The notes under the pieces were generated by a model. It searched no databases and was not told the origin of the DNA. It worked only from the letters and a program-made list of their open reading frames with translations. 64,000 bases of DNA, taken from NCBI GenBank assembly GCA_020635015.1, contig JACKAP010000004.1, forward strand, positions 239,785 to 303,784, given 5' to 3'. This stretch comes from Calditrichia bacterium (lineage in GTDB: Bacteria; Calditrichota; Calditrichia; RBG-13-44-9; J075). The position numbers were made by a program, and so were the translations under genes. Positions 44,809 to 53,533 of this stretch are shown here, in pieces (the stretch's first letter is position 1; every line of letters begins with the position of its first letter).

Positions 44809-46560
44809 ATGAAACCGCTTGTATGCTCAATTCTCTTTATCCTGTTCAGTGTGCCAATATTCGCCCAGCAAACCGATCTACCTCATTACCTGACCCCGGC
44901 GGAGCAGGCGTTGTATGGTACTTACCAGGCGCCGGTCTCTCCGGAGGCGATCCCCACCCCGCCCCCGGGGCCGGTGCGGGCGATGGCGGAATGGGAGGAA
45001 CTGCACGGTCTGCTGCTGACCTGGACTTTCCAACCCAATATCCTGCGCCAGATCGTCGACGCCGCCCAGGAAGAGGGGATGGTTTATATCGTGTGCAGCG
45101 ATTCCAACAGCGTGAAGAGCTACCTCAGCAACGGGGGGGTGCCGCTGTATAATATCGAATTCATGATCGAGCCCTTCAACTCTATCTGGAGCCGCGATTA
45201 CGGTCCCTGGCACGTTTATGCCGAAGATAGCGACAGCCTCTACGTGATCGATTGGGTCTACAACCGCCCCCGCCCGCTGGATGACCTGATCCCTACTGCC
45301 ATGGCCCTGCGCCGCAGCCTGCCGATCTACGAAGCGACGGTCGATCCCTACCGCCTGGTGCATACCGGGGGCAACTTTATGGTCGACGGCTTCGGCACCG
45401 CCTTCTCTTCTAAGTTGATTCTGAACGAGAATCCCGGCAAGTCCGAGGAGATGATCAATGATATCGTGCAGGCTTATTTGGGCATCAACCGCTATATCAA
45501 GATGGATAATCTGCCCTACGATGTGATCCACCATATCGACATGCACATGAAGCTGCTCGATGAGGAAACCCTGCTGGTGGGTGAGTATCCTCCCGGAGTG
45601 GCCGACGGGCCGCAGATCGAGGCCAATCTGAATTACATCTTGGAAAATTTCAAGACCGCTTACGGGCGCGATTTCCAGGTGGTGCGCATCCCGATGCCGC
45701 CGGATGCTTTTGGGCGCTATCCCAATACCGGGGGCGATTACCGCACCTATACCAATTCGATCATCGTTAACCGCACGGTGATCGTGCCCACCTACGAGCT
45801 GCAGTACGACACCACCGCCCTGCGCATCTACCGGGAAGCGATGCCTGGCTACAACATTGTGGGGGTCAATTGTAATGCGATCATCCCATCCCTGGGCGCG
45901 ATCCACTGCATCGTCAAGGAATTAGGGGCGCGCAATCCGGTGTTGATTGCCCATGCCCGCATCCTCAGCGCGGCGGACAGCAGCGCCGGCTATCCGGTGG
46001 AAGCGCGGATCCGCAGCGCCGGGGGCATCGACAGCGCCACGGTTTATTGGACGGCCGACACCTCCCTGGGCTTCAGCGCGTTACCGATGAGCACCGCCGC
46101 CAGCGATTCTTTCACGGCAGTAATTCCGGCCCAGCCGGGAGGCCGCACCATTCATTACTACATCGCCGCCAACGCCGTCAGCGGCAAAACCGCCACCAAA
46201 CCACCGGTAGCGCCGGAAGGACACTATCAGTTCCCGGTGGAGATCACCAGCGGGCTGGCAGCCCATCATCCGCGGCCGGCAGAAGATTTCCGTCTGGCGC
46301 AGAACTATCCCAATCCGTTCAATCCATCCACAGTGATCAGTTATCAGTTGTCAGGGATCAGTGAGGTGAGGCTGGCGATTTACAATTTGTTGGGCGAGAA
46401 AATTGCAACCCTGGTCGATACCCGCCAGAATGCCGGAAATCATCAGGTGCAGTGGAACGGCCGGGATCAATCCGGAAAGCCGGTCAGCTCCGGTGTGTAT
46501 CTTTATCGCCTGGAAGCGGGTGGAGGGGCGTCGAGCCGGAAGATGATTTTATTGCGCTAG
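44809..46560 (+). CDS. T9SS-secreted PPAD/agmatine-deiminase-family enzyme
   Basis: 583 residues from ATG 44809 (GAGGT six bases upstream; the longer frame starts in repeats). Signal peptide 1-~20 (IFAQ). The catalytic domain belongs to PAD_porph (PF04371), the guanidine-modifying fold of agmatine deiminase and of Porphyromonas peptidylarginine deiminase. Catalytic residues: Asp130 (WSRDYGPW), His242 and Asp244 (HHIDMHMKLLD), Cys367 (LGAIHCIVKEL), with GGN at 187-189. An Ig-like domain (~385-490) is followed by a T9SS sorting domain (~500-583). Secretion argues against agmatine metabolism and for deimination of extracellular peptides or proteins, as in PPAD; activity is inferred. Confidence 0.92.
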   Translation: MKPLVCSILFILFSVPIFAQQTDLPHYLTPAEQALYGTYQAPVSPEAIPTPPPGPVRAMAEWEELHGLLLTWTFQPNILRQIVDAAQEEGMVYIVCSDSNSVKSYLSNGGVPLYNIEFMIEPFNSIWSRDYGPWHVYAEDSDSLYVIDWVYNRPRPLDDLIPTAMALRRSLPIYEATVDPYRLVHTGGNFMVDGFGTAFSSKLILNENPGKSEEMINDIVQAYLGINRYIKMDNLPYDVIHHIDMHMKLLDEETLLVGEYPPGVADGPQIEANLNYILENFKTAYGRDFQVVRIPMPPDAFGRYPNTGGDYRTYTNSIIVNRTVIVPTYELQYDTTALRIYREAMPGYNIVGVNCNAIIPSLGAIHCIVKELGARNPVLIAHARILSAADSSAGYPVEARIRSAGGIDSATVYWTADTSLGFSALPMSTAASDSFTAVIPAQPGGRTIHYYIAANAVSGKTATKPPVAPEGHYQFPVEITSGLAAHHPRPAEDFRLAQNYPNPFNPSTVISYQLSGISEVRLAIYNLLGEKIATLVDTRQNAGNHQVQWNGRDQSGKPVSSGVYLYRLEAGGGASSRKMILLR

Positions 46561-46564
46561 ATGA

Positions 46565-46757
46565 ATTGCACACAGATTACGCAGATTTGACAGATTTCCG
46601 CAGATTTAAAAACTGGGGCATGGTTACATGGTTAAAAGAATATCTGTGAACTTTGTCAAAGTCAATCAAAAATAAATGCTTACAGCAATGTAACCATGTA
46701 GCAATGTAAAAAGTCGTATCTGTGTAAATCTGTCAAATCTGTGGAATCTGCGTGCCA
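46565..46757. repeat. ~195-bp intergenic inverted-repeat element, GCAGATT/AATCTGC family (copy 1)
   Basis: Begins five bases after the deiminase stop. Left words ACACAGATTACGCAGATTTG and right words TCTGTGGAATCTGCGTGC are complementary. Inner words CATGGTTACATGGTT and AATGTAACCATG also pair. It matches the element at 57505-57700 along its whole length, and its right end matches 52752-52781. It lies between convergent genes. Confidence 0.9.
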
Positions 46758-46769
46758 TCAAACAGCCTG

Positions 46770-49169
46770 TCAATCCACTCCCAACTCCGAAAACTGCTGA
46801 TTTAATATCGGATACCGCCGCCAGTTGTGGTAATCATAGTGCCACCATTCTGCAGGATAATTCGCAAACCCTTCTGCCTCCATCGCCCGGCGCAGCAGTT
46901 CCCGGTGATAGCGCTGCTGCGAGGTGCCGCCGGGATATTCGGGATAGGCGCGGTCGGTGAATTCATCATAGCCGCTGACCATCTCCACCGGGCGGCCATC
47001 GGCAAGCGTGTACAGGGTGAGGTCGACCGCGCAGCCCCGGTTGTGGCGTGAACCGTGCTTGGGATTGGCGACGAAGATCTTCTGGCTTTCCGGAGTGGCA
47101 TCCCAGAACATTTTGGTGACATACCACGGGCGGTAGGCGTCGTGGATCAGCAGGCCGTAGCCTTGCGCCTGGAGGCGTCGCTCTACCCCCAGCAGCGCTT
47201 CCGCGGCGGGGCGCTGCAGGAAAGCCCGGGGTTGATCGTAAAACTGCGCGCCCATGAAATTGTTGGTTGTGGCATATCGGATGTCCAGGTGAATGGTGCT
47301 GTCCAGTGATTGGACTTCCACCAAATCCGGTGTTAGAAAATCGCCGGATTCCGCCGGAGGACGGGCCTTCAGGGCGGCCGCGCGCAGCGTCTCCAATGGC
47401 TGCTGCGGATCGATGCGGAAAGTATCGCCGGAAAGTCCCGCCGGGCGGCGGCGGAAGACCACGCTGGCCGCTTCCACCTGGGTGGCGATGCCCTGTTCAT
47501 CACGGGTAAAGATCAACTGCTCTCCATGATATAGGCCGTAATCGGGAAATGCGTAGACGTCCGGGGAGATCTCCTCCAGGGGATAAAAGAAGAACCATTC
47601 GATCAGGGCGTAGAGCCGCCCATGTTTTTCCAGGATATACAGCGTGTTATGGTCCCAGCCATATTCGCCGATTAACCCTTCCCAACGGGGCGGCGGGGGA
47701 GGGGGGAGCATCTCCGGGCGGCGCTGGAAGCGAACGCCGTCAATCAGCAGGCTGCCGTCCGCCTGGGGAAGGAATGAGTGGCCGTAAGAAAGGCGATCGT
47801 CCAACAGCAGGGTGTCGCCGAACTGCATCAAGCGGTTGCGCTCATTGGCGTAAAATGCGTAGAGCCGGCCATCGCGTGCTTCCAAATCGACGATCTCCTC
47901 TCCGCTGTGATAACTGCCCGCCAGAGTCTGCACTGTCTGACTGTCCGGCGGAGCGGGGGGGCGGAACTCGGGCAGCGGCTTGCCGGCTTGCTTCGCCAGC
48001 AGCAACTCGAAGGCGTAATCGTTGATGCGGCCGGCCACGATGTTGGCACAATCGTTGGTGATGATGGTGACCGCCCCCAGCCGTGCTTCCGGCAGCACCG
48101 CGATCTGGGTGGCGTAGCCGTACATCACCCCGCCGTGGCGTACCTGGCGGTATTCGTGGAATTTAGACACATAGAAGCCCAGGCCGAAACCATATTGCTG
48201 TCCCGCATCGGCATACTGGATTTGCCACATTTTTTCCAGAGTTTCCGGCTGCAGCAGTTGGCCGTTTTCCCCCTGTCCATGGCGGATGAGCATTTTCATG
48301 AATTGGCCGAGATCGTTGACGGTGGCGTACATTCCCGCTGCCGGAACCATACCCAACTGAAAAGTGGGCGCGGGAAAAACCCGACCTTCATAGGTCCACA
48401 TGTAGCCGGTCGCGAGACGGGCGGACACTTCCGGCAGTGGGGTGTAGTCGCTGCGGGTCATGCCGATCGGCGCCAGCACCTTCTGCCGCATGTGCTCGGC
48501 AAAGGGGCGCCCGGCGACTTTCGCCAGCGCCAGACCGGCTACCGACACCGCGGCATTGGAATACTTGGTGCGGGTCTCCGGCTGGTACACCAGCCGGGTG
48601 TGGTTGAGGCTGGTCACCAGCTCTTCCAGCGACGGCTCGGTGGGGTCGAAATAATGTCCCACCGGAGGCTCACGTACCAGCCCGGAGCGGTGCGACATGA
48701 TCTGGCGCAGGGTGATGGGTTTGTCGAATGGATTTTCCGGATGAAAGCCGGGCAGATAGGTGTTCACCGGCGCATCGATATCCAGCTTGCCCTGCTCCTG
48801 CAACTGCATCACCCCAATGGCGGTGAACAGCTTGGAGAGGGAGGCGATGCGGTAGACCGTGCCTCCCCCGGCGGGGGTCTTGCGCTTGGGATCGGCCAGG
48901 CCAAATCCATGCGACCAGATCAGGGTATCCCCGGCCACCAGGGCGATTGACACGGCACTGAGTTCCTTGTCGGTCATCTGTTGCGCAATCGCTGCGCTCA
49001 AGCGCTCGGCAACGGCCTCATATCCCGTGTGCGGCGCAATGTTCTCCGGATCCGGAGACGATTGGGAAGATTTGCAGGCGCTGAAAAAGCAGAGCACCGC
49101 TGTCAGGCATATCCAGCTGAAAAATATGGAAGATCTTTGCAAGTTTCGCAATAAAGTAGATTGTCTCAT
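46770..49169 (-). CDS. Fusion of beta-lactamase-like hydrolase and VanX-type D-Ala-D-Ala dipeptidase
   Basis: 799 residues, lipoprotein (FFSAC, Cys32). The N-terminal domain (~45-395) is a class C beta-lactamase/PBP-like hydrolase with SLSK (S110, K113), YSN (Y203) and a later HGGVMYG. A beta-rich linker follows (~400-590). The C-terminal ~200 residues are a complete M15D D-Ala-D-Ala dipeptidase: RYATTNNFMG, IHDAYRPW, zinc ligands H709 and D716 (SRHNRGCAVD) and H777 with catalytic Glu774 (EWWHYDY). Both domains act on D-Ala peptides in their best-known relatives, so one chain may process peptidoglycan fragments in two steps. No vanH, vanA or van regulators are nearby, so vancomycin resistance is unlikely. 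Confidence 0.93.
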   Translation of the reverse strand: MRQSTLLRNLQRSSIFFSWICLTAVLCFFSACKSSQSSPDPENIAPHTGYEAVAERLSAAIAQQMTDKELSAVSIALVAGDTLIWSHGFGLADPKRKTPAGGGTVYRIASLSKLFTAIGVMQLQEQGKLDIDAPVNTYLPGFHPENPFDKPITLRQIMSHRSGLVREPPVGHYFDPTEPSLEELVTSLNHTRLVYQPETRTKYSNAAVSVAGLALAKVAGRPFAEHMRQKVLAPIGMTRSDYTPLPEVSARLATGYMWTYEGRVFPAPTFQLGMVPAAGMYATVNDLGQFMKMLIRHGQGENGQLLQPETLEKMWQIQYADAGQQYGFGLGFYVSKFHEYRQVRHGGVMYGYATQIAVLPEARLGAVTIITNDCANIVAGRINDYAFELLLAKQAGKPLPEFRPPAPPDSQTVQTLAGSYHSGEEIVDLEARDGRLYAFYANERNRLMQFGDTLLLDDRLSYGHSFLPQADGSLLIDGVRFQRRPEMLPPPPPPRWEGLIGEYGWDHNTLYILEKHGRLYALIEWFFFYPLEEISPDVYAFPDYGLYHGEQLIFTRDEQGIATQVEAASVVFRRRPAGLSGDTFRIDPQQPLETLRAAALKARPPAESGDFLTPDLVEVQSLDSTIHLDIRYATTNNFMGAQFYDQPRAFLQRPAAEALLGVERRLQAQGYGLLIHDAYRPWYVTKMFWDATPESQKIFVANPKHGSRHNRGCAVDLTLYTLADGRPVEMVSGYDEFTDRAYPEYPGGTSQQRYHRELLRRAMEAEGFANYPAEWWHYDYHNWRRYPILNQQFSELGVD

Positions 49170-49215
49170 CAGTTTTACTCGAATCGTTTATCCCATCATG
49201 AAATTAGTTGCTTTA

Positions 49216-49593
49216 CCATGACCCTGCGGGCGTCACTGGGCTTCGCCGTCATTGGCCCTGCGGGCGTCATTGATCCTTCGGATGTCATCGGGCTTCGCCG
49301 TCATTAGCCCTGCGGGCGTCATTGATCCTTCGGATGTCATCGGGCTTCGCTGTCATTGGCCCTGCGGGCGTCATTGATCCTTCGGATGTCATTGGGCTTC
49401 GCCGTCATTGGCCCTGCGGGCGTCATTGATCCTTTGGATGTCATTGGGCTTCGCCGTCATTGGCCCTGCGGGCGTCATTGGTTATTGGTAAATCTGTTTC
49501 GCTCCACGCTCCACGTATTTCATTCCGCATTCCGCACTCCGAAATCCGCACTCCGCACTCTGCACTCCGAAATCCGCACTCCGAAATCCACAC
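49216..49593. repeat. Composite intergenic element with 52-bp array of mini-hairpins
   Basis: 49219-49475 is an array of a ~52-bp unit made of three small stem-loops each followed by GTCATT: GGCCCTGCGGGC, GATCCTTCGGAT and GGGCTTCGCC, repeated about five times with few changes. Then come the link GGTAAATCTGTTTCGCTCCACG, GCTCCACG words and a CCGCACTCCGAAATCC array (49524-49593). The array runs directly into the stop codon (49594-49596) of the membrane protein gene. It accounts for the whole 424-bp gap. Confidence 0.9.
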
Positions 49594-50526
49594 TCAATTC
49601 CCCTTTCCGTAAAGCGCCGTCTCACTCGCCAAAAACCACCCCTTCAGCGCAATCCGGCTAATGATATAGATTTGCCCGATCAGAAAAACCAGCATGATGG
49701 TGATCCAATAGCTTTGCCCGGCGCCGGGAGCGATCAGCCAGTAGCACCCCAGGCAGAGCAGCCAGATGGTCCCCAACAGCAGATGCAGGCCCAGAGTGCG
49801 GAAGGGATGGCGCAGGATGAACTCCAGGGCCAGGAGCGGTGCGTTCTGGAGCTGTTTCAACGGGACGTCGTGCCGCATCGCCGCAATTTTACTGTAATCG
49901 AGCACCAATTGGATCAGCAGCACCGGTATCCAGACCAGGGCATATTTCCCCAGGGTGTAATAAAAGACCGGGCGTTCGTCGATCATCTCCCGGGTAAATT
50001 GTTCGACCAGAGAATTCAGCAAAGGCAATAGAACGGTAAAGATCAAGATATATAATATTCCCGCACTGGCGGCCAGGAGGAGGAATCGCAAAAACAAACG
50101 TTCCGCGTCCCGGAAAAATTCACCGCGGTCGCTACCGAACAGGCTGATAAACCCGGCGGAAAAAAACACCCACATCCCCCAATAGAGCAGGCCCAGCCAG
50201 TAGATGCCTCCGGGATGATTAAATATCTCACCTTGCAGCAAGGCATCCAGTCCTTCAAACACTGCCCCGATGCCGGTGACGGCGGGCCGGAAGGTGGCGG
50301 AAACCCCCTGCGCCTGGGCGGAAAAACCACGATACCAGGCATCGTTAAAGCCTTCCCGCAGGGTTTCCGCCGCGGCGCTATTGCCCAGGGAAGCGCGGAT
50401 ATCCGTAGCGACAAAGCTCCCCAGGATCAGCGCCAGGATCAGGTTTAATCCGTAAATCACCAGCACATATCTGCGCCGGGCATAGATGTTTTTTCCACCT
50501 TCGCGGAATGCTTGCCAGGTTTTCAT
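49594..50526 (-). CDS. Polytopic membrane protein of unknown function
   Basis: 310 residues from ATG 50526 (a GTG nine codons upstream is open but less likely). Six or so hydrophobic segments: ~20-40, ~120-140, ~155-185, ~205-225, ~245-270 and ~280-300. A long extracytoplasmic loop lies between the first two. The N-terminus (MKTWQAFREGGKNIYARRRY) is basic and cytoplasmic. The pattern is that of uncharacterised membrane proteins of FCB bacteria; no motif indicates transport or catalysis. The gene ends inside an intergenic repeat array. Confidence 0.75.
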   Translation of the reverse strand: MKTWQAFREGGKNIYARRRYVLVIYGLNLILALILGSFVATDIRASLGNSAAAETLREGFNDAWYRGFSAQAQGVSATFRPAVTGIGAVFEGLDALLQGEIFNHPGGIYWLGLLYWGMWVFFSAGFISLFGSDRGEFFRDAERLFLRFLLLAASAGILYILIFTVLLPLLNSLVEQFTREMIDERPVFYYTLGKYALVWIPVLLIQLVLDYSKIAAMRHDVPLKQLQNAPLLALEFILRHPFRTLGLHLLLGTIWLLCLGCYWLIAPGAGQSYWITIMLVFLIGQIYIISRIALKGWFLASETALYGKGN

Positions 50527-50574
50527 TTTTATGTTGGCCTCTCTTTTTAGCACAGCAATCGAAATTCTTTATGT

Positions 50575-50660
50575 CTGAAATCAGTTGTTGGTTATTGGGC
50601 ATTGGTCCTTGGCAAAAACCCAAAACCCAATACCCAAAAGCACACAACCAACCATCGGTG
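50575..50660. repeat. Small inverted array of TTGGGCATTGG / CCAATACCC words
   Basis: GTTGTTGGTTATTGGGCATT on the left is complementary, imperfectly, to AACCCAATACCCAAAAGCAC and ACAACCAACC on the right. Same vocabulary as 4271-4444. Confidence 0.75.
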
Positions 50661-50681
50661 GCGATGCAGTCTTATCCTGGC

Positions 50682-52739
50682 TCAGGAAAAAAACGCCATA
50701 AACTCCAGCAGATTCTGCAGCCAGACCATCCATTTGGAGGCCCACTTGAAGGCGGCGGCATTACGTTGGGGTTTATTGACCCAGCTGTTGTTGGCATAGT
50801 TGACATCCAGCATCAGCTTATGATCCGGATCAACCGTCACTTTGACCAGCCGGTCCGGCCGGATATAGCGGAAGACCTTCCAGCGCTCCCGGCCATCCCA
50901 GCTTTCCAGCAGGGTGTCGCCATTGGCAAAGATCAGCTGCACCTCCACCGGAAATATCGCCTCGCCCCAGCGGCGTATGTATGCCTCGTTGAGAAAGCTG
51001 GAGGTCTCCGCTGTGCCATTACCCGATCCGTCAAAAAACTGGCGTTCGCCGTTGCTCTGCCAGTAGCCTTTCAGCGGTTGGGATGCTTTGCTCTTTACTT
51101 CTCCGACCCCATAATCGAAGAGATCGGCGCTGCCATAGGCCTGGTCAAAAAACCATTTCATATCCCGACCGCTGACCTCATTGACCACAGCAAAGAAATC
51201 TGCCGGCCGGGGATGGCGGAACTGCCAGCGCTGGAAATAGGTAGACAGCACCTTCTGAAACGTCTCCCAGCCGAGGTAATTCTCCAATGTCTGTAGCATC
51301 AGGGCCGGCTTGTTGTAGGAGTTAAGGCGGTAGCCCCCCGGCCCGTAGCGCCAGGAAGGCACCGCCATTGGATCGCGCTTGAAATCGGAATAGAAGCCGC
51401 CGTAAGGATCGGCCCCGCCGGTGCGACTGAGGATCTCCACGCCGGAAAATACATAGGGCAGGAATCCCTCCAGGTAGCGTTTGCTCAATTCCCGGGGCGG
51501 GTAGCATTCGCGGAGAACCCGTTGCTGGGCGTAAGAGTTAAACCCTTCATCCATCCAGGCATGATCGAATTCGTTGTTGGCAATAATCCCGTACCAAAAC
51601 TGATGTCCGGCCTCATGGATGGTCACACTTTCCGGGGAGTAAGTACCGGGAGGGGAGAGCCAACGGGTGCCTCCGGTAAACAGAGTGGGATACTCCATCC
51701 CGCCGGAGCCGGATTGGTAGGCGGGATCGATCACCGTCACATGCCCGTAGGGATAAGGCCCGAACCAACTGCCATAATATTTCAGCGCCGCTGCGGTCGA
51801 TTCTAAATAGCGTTCCTTTTTGTCGAGATGGTCGGGCATCAGCAGCAGGCGCATGTCTACCGGAGGCAGGCCGGGCGATTCGAAGGTCTGGTGAAATTCC
51901 TGGAAATGGGGGGTGGTGACCCAGGTGAAATCGTGCACCCGCTCCTGGTAATACTGATGAGTGGTGCTGCTGTCGGGATTGTCGCTGCGGGCGATCTCCC
52001 GGCCGGTGGCCCCTACCACCCAGCCGCGGGGGACGGTCAGTTTGACGTCGTAAGTGCCGAAATCCGCATAGTATTCGGTTTGAATGTACTGCTGGCAGTT
52101 CCAGAGCCCTTCCGGCTCAAAGACCCCGATCTTAGGAAACCACTGGGCCAGAAAAAAATAATCGCCGATCGCCCCGGTGCGGGCGAAGGTGCGCGGCACT
52201 TTGGTTTCCCAGGTGAGCGCCAGGCGGATGGTCTCTCCCGGAAAGACCGGCCGGCGCAGGGGGAGGCGCAACACCGTACGGTCAAATTCATTGCCGTCAT
52301 TGGGCTGAATGTATTCCAGGGCGGAACTGACCTCTACCTCCGGAAAAAGGGTGTCACCGAGGATCTTCATCGATGAGACCTCGCAATAGGCCCATTCATC
52401 ATCGCGGTAGTCGTTCCAACCCGACCGGTCATGGTAGCGCACTGAATTCAGAAAAGCGCTTTTATCGTTGCGCCAGGCATTATAATACAGATGAAAGCGC
52501 AGGTCGGCGGCAGGCAGGCGGGCGGCGTTGGTCCAGCTTAATTCCATCTGCCCGCTGATCGTTTTCGTTGCCACATCCAGACGCACCTCCATGGTGTAAT
52601 TGGCGATGCGGGTATGATCGATCCGCTGCAGGATGGAATCGACCGCGGTCAGCAGGCTATCCTGCCGGGCCAGGGCGCTGCCGCTCAGCAAAATCCCGGC
52701 GACCAGCAGCAATAGCAACAGGTGGTAACGTAGTTTCAT
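50682..52739 (-). CDS. M1 family zinc metallopeptidase
   Basis: 685 residues, exported (signal peptide ~1-24). Gluzincin motif HEAGHQFWYG (H375, E376, H379) with the third zinc ligand E398 (DEGF), and the exopeptidase-type GGMEYPTL (346-353) replacing GAMEN. The N-terminal beta domain (~40-270) and the helical C-terminal part are typical of M1 aminopeptidases. GAGGAAG lies four bases before the ATG. Probably a periplasmic aminopeptidase working with the S9 and M28 enzymes elsewhere in the window on peptide uptake. Confidence 0.94.
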   Translation of the reverse strand: MKLRYHLLLLLLVAGILLSGSALARQDSLLTAVDSILQRIDHTRIANYTMEVRLDVATKTISGQMELSWTNAARLPAADLRFHLYYNAWRNDKSAFLNSVRYHDRSGWNDYRDDEWAYCEVSSMKILGDTLFPEVEVSSALEYIQPNDGNEFDRTVLRLPLRRPVFPGETIRLALTWETKVPRTFARTGAIGDYFFLAQWFPKIGVFEPEGLWNCQQYIQTEYYADFGTYDVKLTVPRGWVVGATGREIARSDNPDSSTTHQYYQERVHDFTWVTTPHFQEFHQTFESPGLPPVDMRLLLMPDHLDKKERYLESTAAALKYYGSWFGPYPYGHVTVIDPAYQSGSGGMEYPTLFTGGTRWLSPPGTYSPESVTIHEAGHQFWYGIIANNEFDHAWMDEGFNSYAQQRVLRECYPPRELSKRYLEGFLPYVFSGVEILSRTGGADPYGGFYSDFKRDPMAVPSWRYGPGGYRLNSYNKPALMLQTLENYLGWETFQKVLSTYFQRWQFRHPRPADFFAVVNEVSGRDMKWFFDQAYGSADLFDYGVGEVKSKASQPLKGYWQSNGERQFFDGSGNGTAETSSFLNEAYIRRWGEAIFPVEVQLIFANGDTLLESWDGRERWKVFRYIRPDRLVKVTVDPDHKLMLDVNYANNSWVNKPQRNAAAFKWASKWMVWLQNLLEFMAFFS

Positions 52740-52791
52740 ATATCTTCCTCATGTCAAATCTGTGTAATCTGCGTGCAATTGGTCGTCCTGA

Positions 52792-53442
52792 TCACCCTTC
52801 CAAAGATTCAATCTCCCACCGCAGATTCTCCCGCGCCTGCTGTTCCGGGGCACCGGCCATGCGGGGGGTGAGGAAGATGCGCTCGCGCTGGAGAAACTCT
52901 TCCAGGATGGCGATCCGCTTGCGGCCGTACATGAATGCCGGCACCCAATAGTATTCCTGGCGGATTTCCTTGCTGTACTGGCGGTAGCGTTCCGGCGGCG
53001 CGGCCAGGATAGCCAGGTCGGCATCGAGGAAGCACGCTTCATCATCGCTGCCCAGCAGCGGGCGGTGTTCGTGGGTGGCCAGGATCAGCGACTTGACGGT
53101 TGCAATCAATGCTTCACCGGCGCCGATCCGGCTCAGCAGCTTTCCGGCAAATTCGGCGCTTTTGGTTTCGTTGTCATCTTTCAGGGTATTATAAACCACA
53201 TCATGAAACCAGACGGCAAACTGCACCGCCGCCGGGACCCGACGCGCATCATGTTCCGGCTCCAGGAACGCCAGCATCTCGCGGATATGCCGTAAATCAT
53301 GGTAGTGGCGAGTTGGATGGGAATACTGCTCCGCCAGGGAGCCGAACAGTTTTTCCCGGGCGGCAGGCTTCGGCACATAGGGCGTCAGGAGATGGTGCCA
53401 GGCATCCAGCAGCACCTGGCGTTCGTTCAGGTCGATTTGCAT
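52792..53442 (-). CDS. HD-domain metal-dependent phosphohydrolase
   Basis: 216 residues from ATG 53442; the longer frame upstream translates an intergenic repeat. Predicted metal-dependent HD phosphohydrolase of the small stand-alone type: RHYHDLRHI (~45-53), the HD pair in WFHDVVYN (H80, D81), a conserved THEH (~120) and DADLAIL (~134-140). The family's substrate is not established; nucleotides are likely. No partner gene is evident; the M1 gene downstream is separated by ~50 bp that include an AATCTGCGTGC word. Confidence 0.85.
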   Translation of the reverse strand: MQIDLNERQVLLDAWHHLLTPYVPKPAAREKLFGSLAEQYSHPTRHYHDLRHIREMLAFLEPEHDARRVPAAVQFAVWFHDVVYNTLKDDNETKSAEFAGKLLSRIGAGEALIATVKSLILATHEHRPLLGSDDEACFLDADLAILAAPPERYRQYSKEIRQEYYWVPAFMYGRKRIAILEEFLQRERIFLTPRMAGAPEQQARENLRWEIESLEG

Positions 53443-53533
53443 AGTAAACCGAATTTCCCCAGTTTTGTGACAAGAGAGAATATCAAATCCGTACCGTTTA
53501 TGCAAATGATTAATGTTCGAAATGCTTTTTGTT

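Noticed and set aside
46770..49169. Vancomycin resistance determinant
   Set aside because: Only a VanX-like domain fused to another hydrolase; vanH, vanA and vanRS-like genes are absent.
49219..49475. CRISPR array (regular repeats with spacers)
   Set aside because: Units are themselves repeated every 52 bp without unique spacers, and no cas genes are present.
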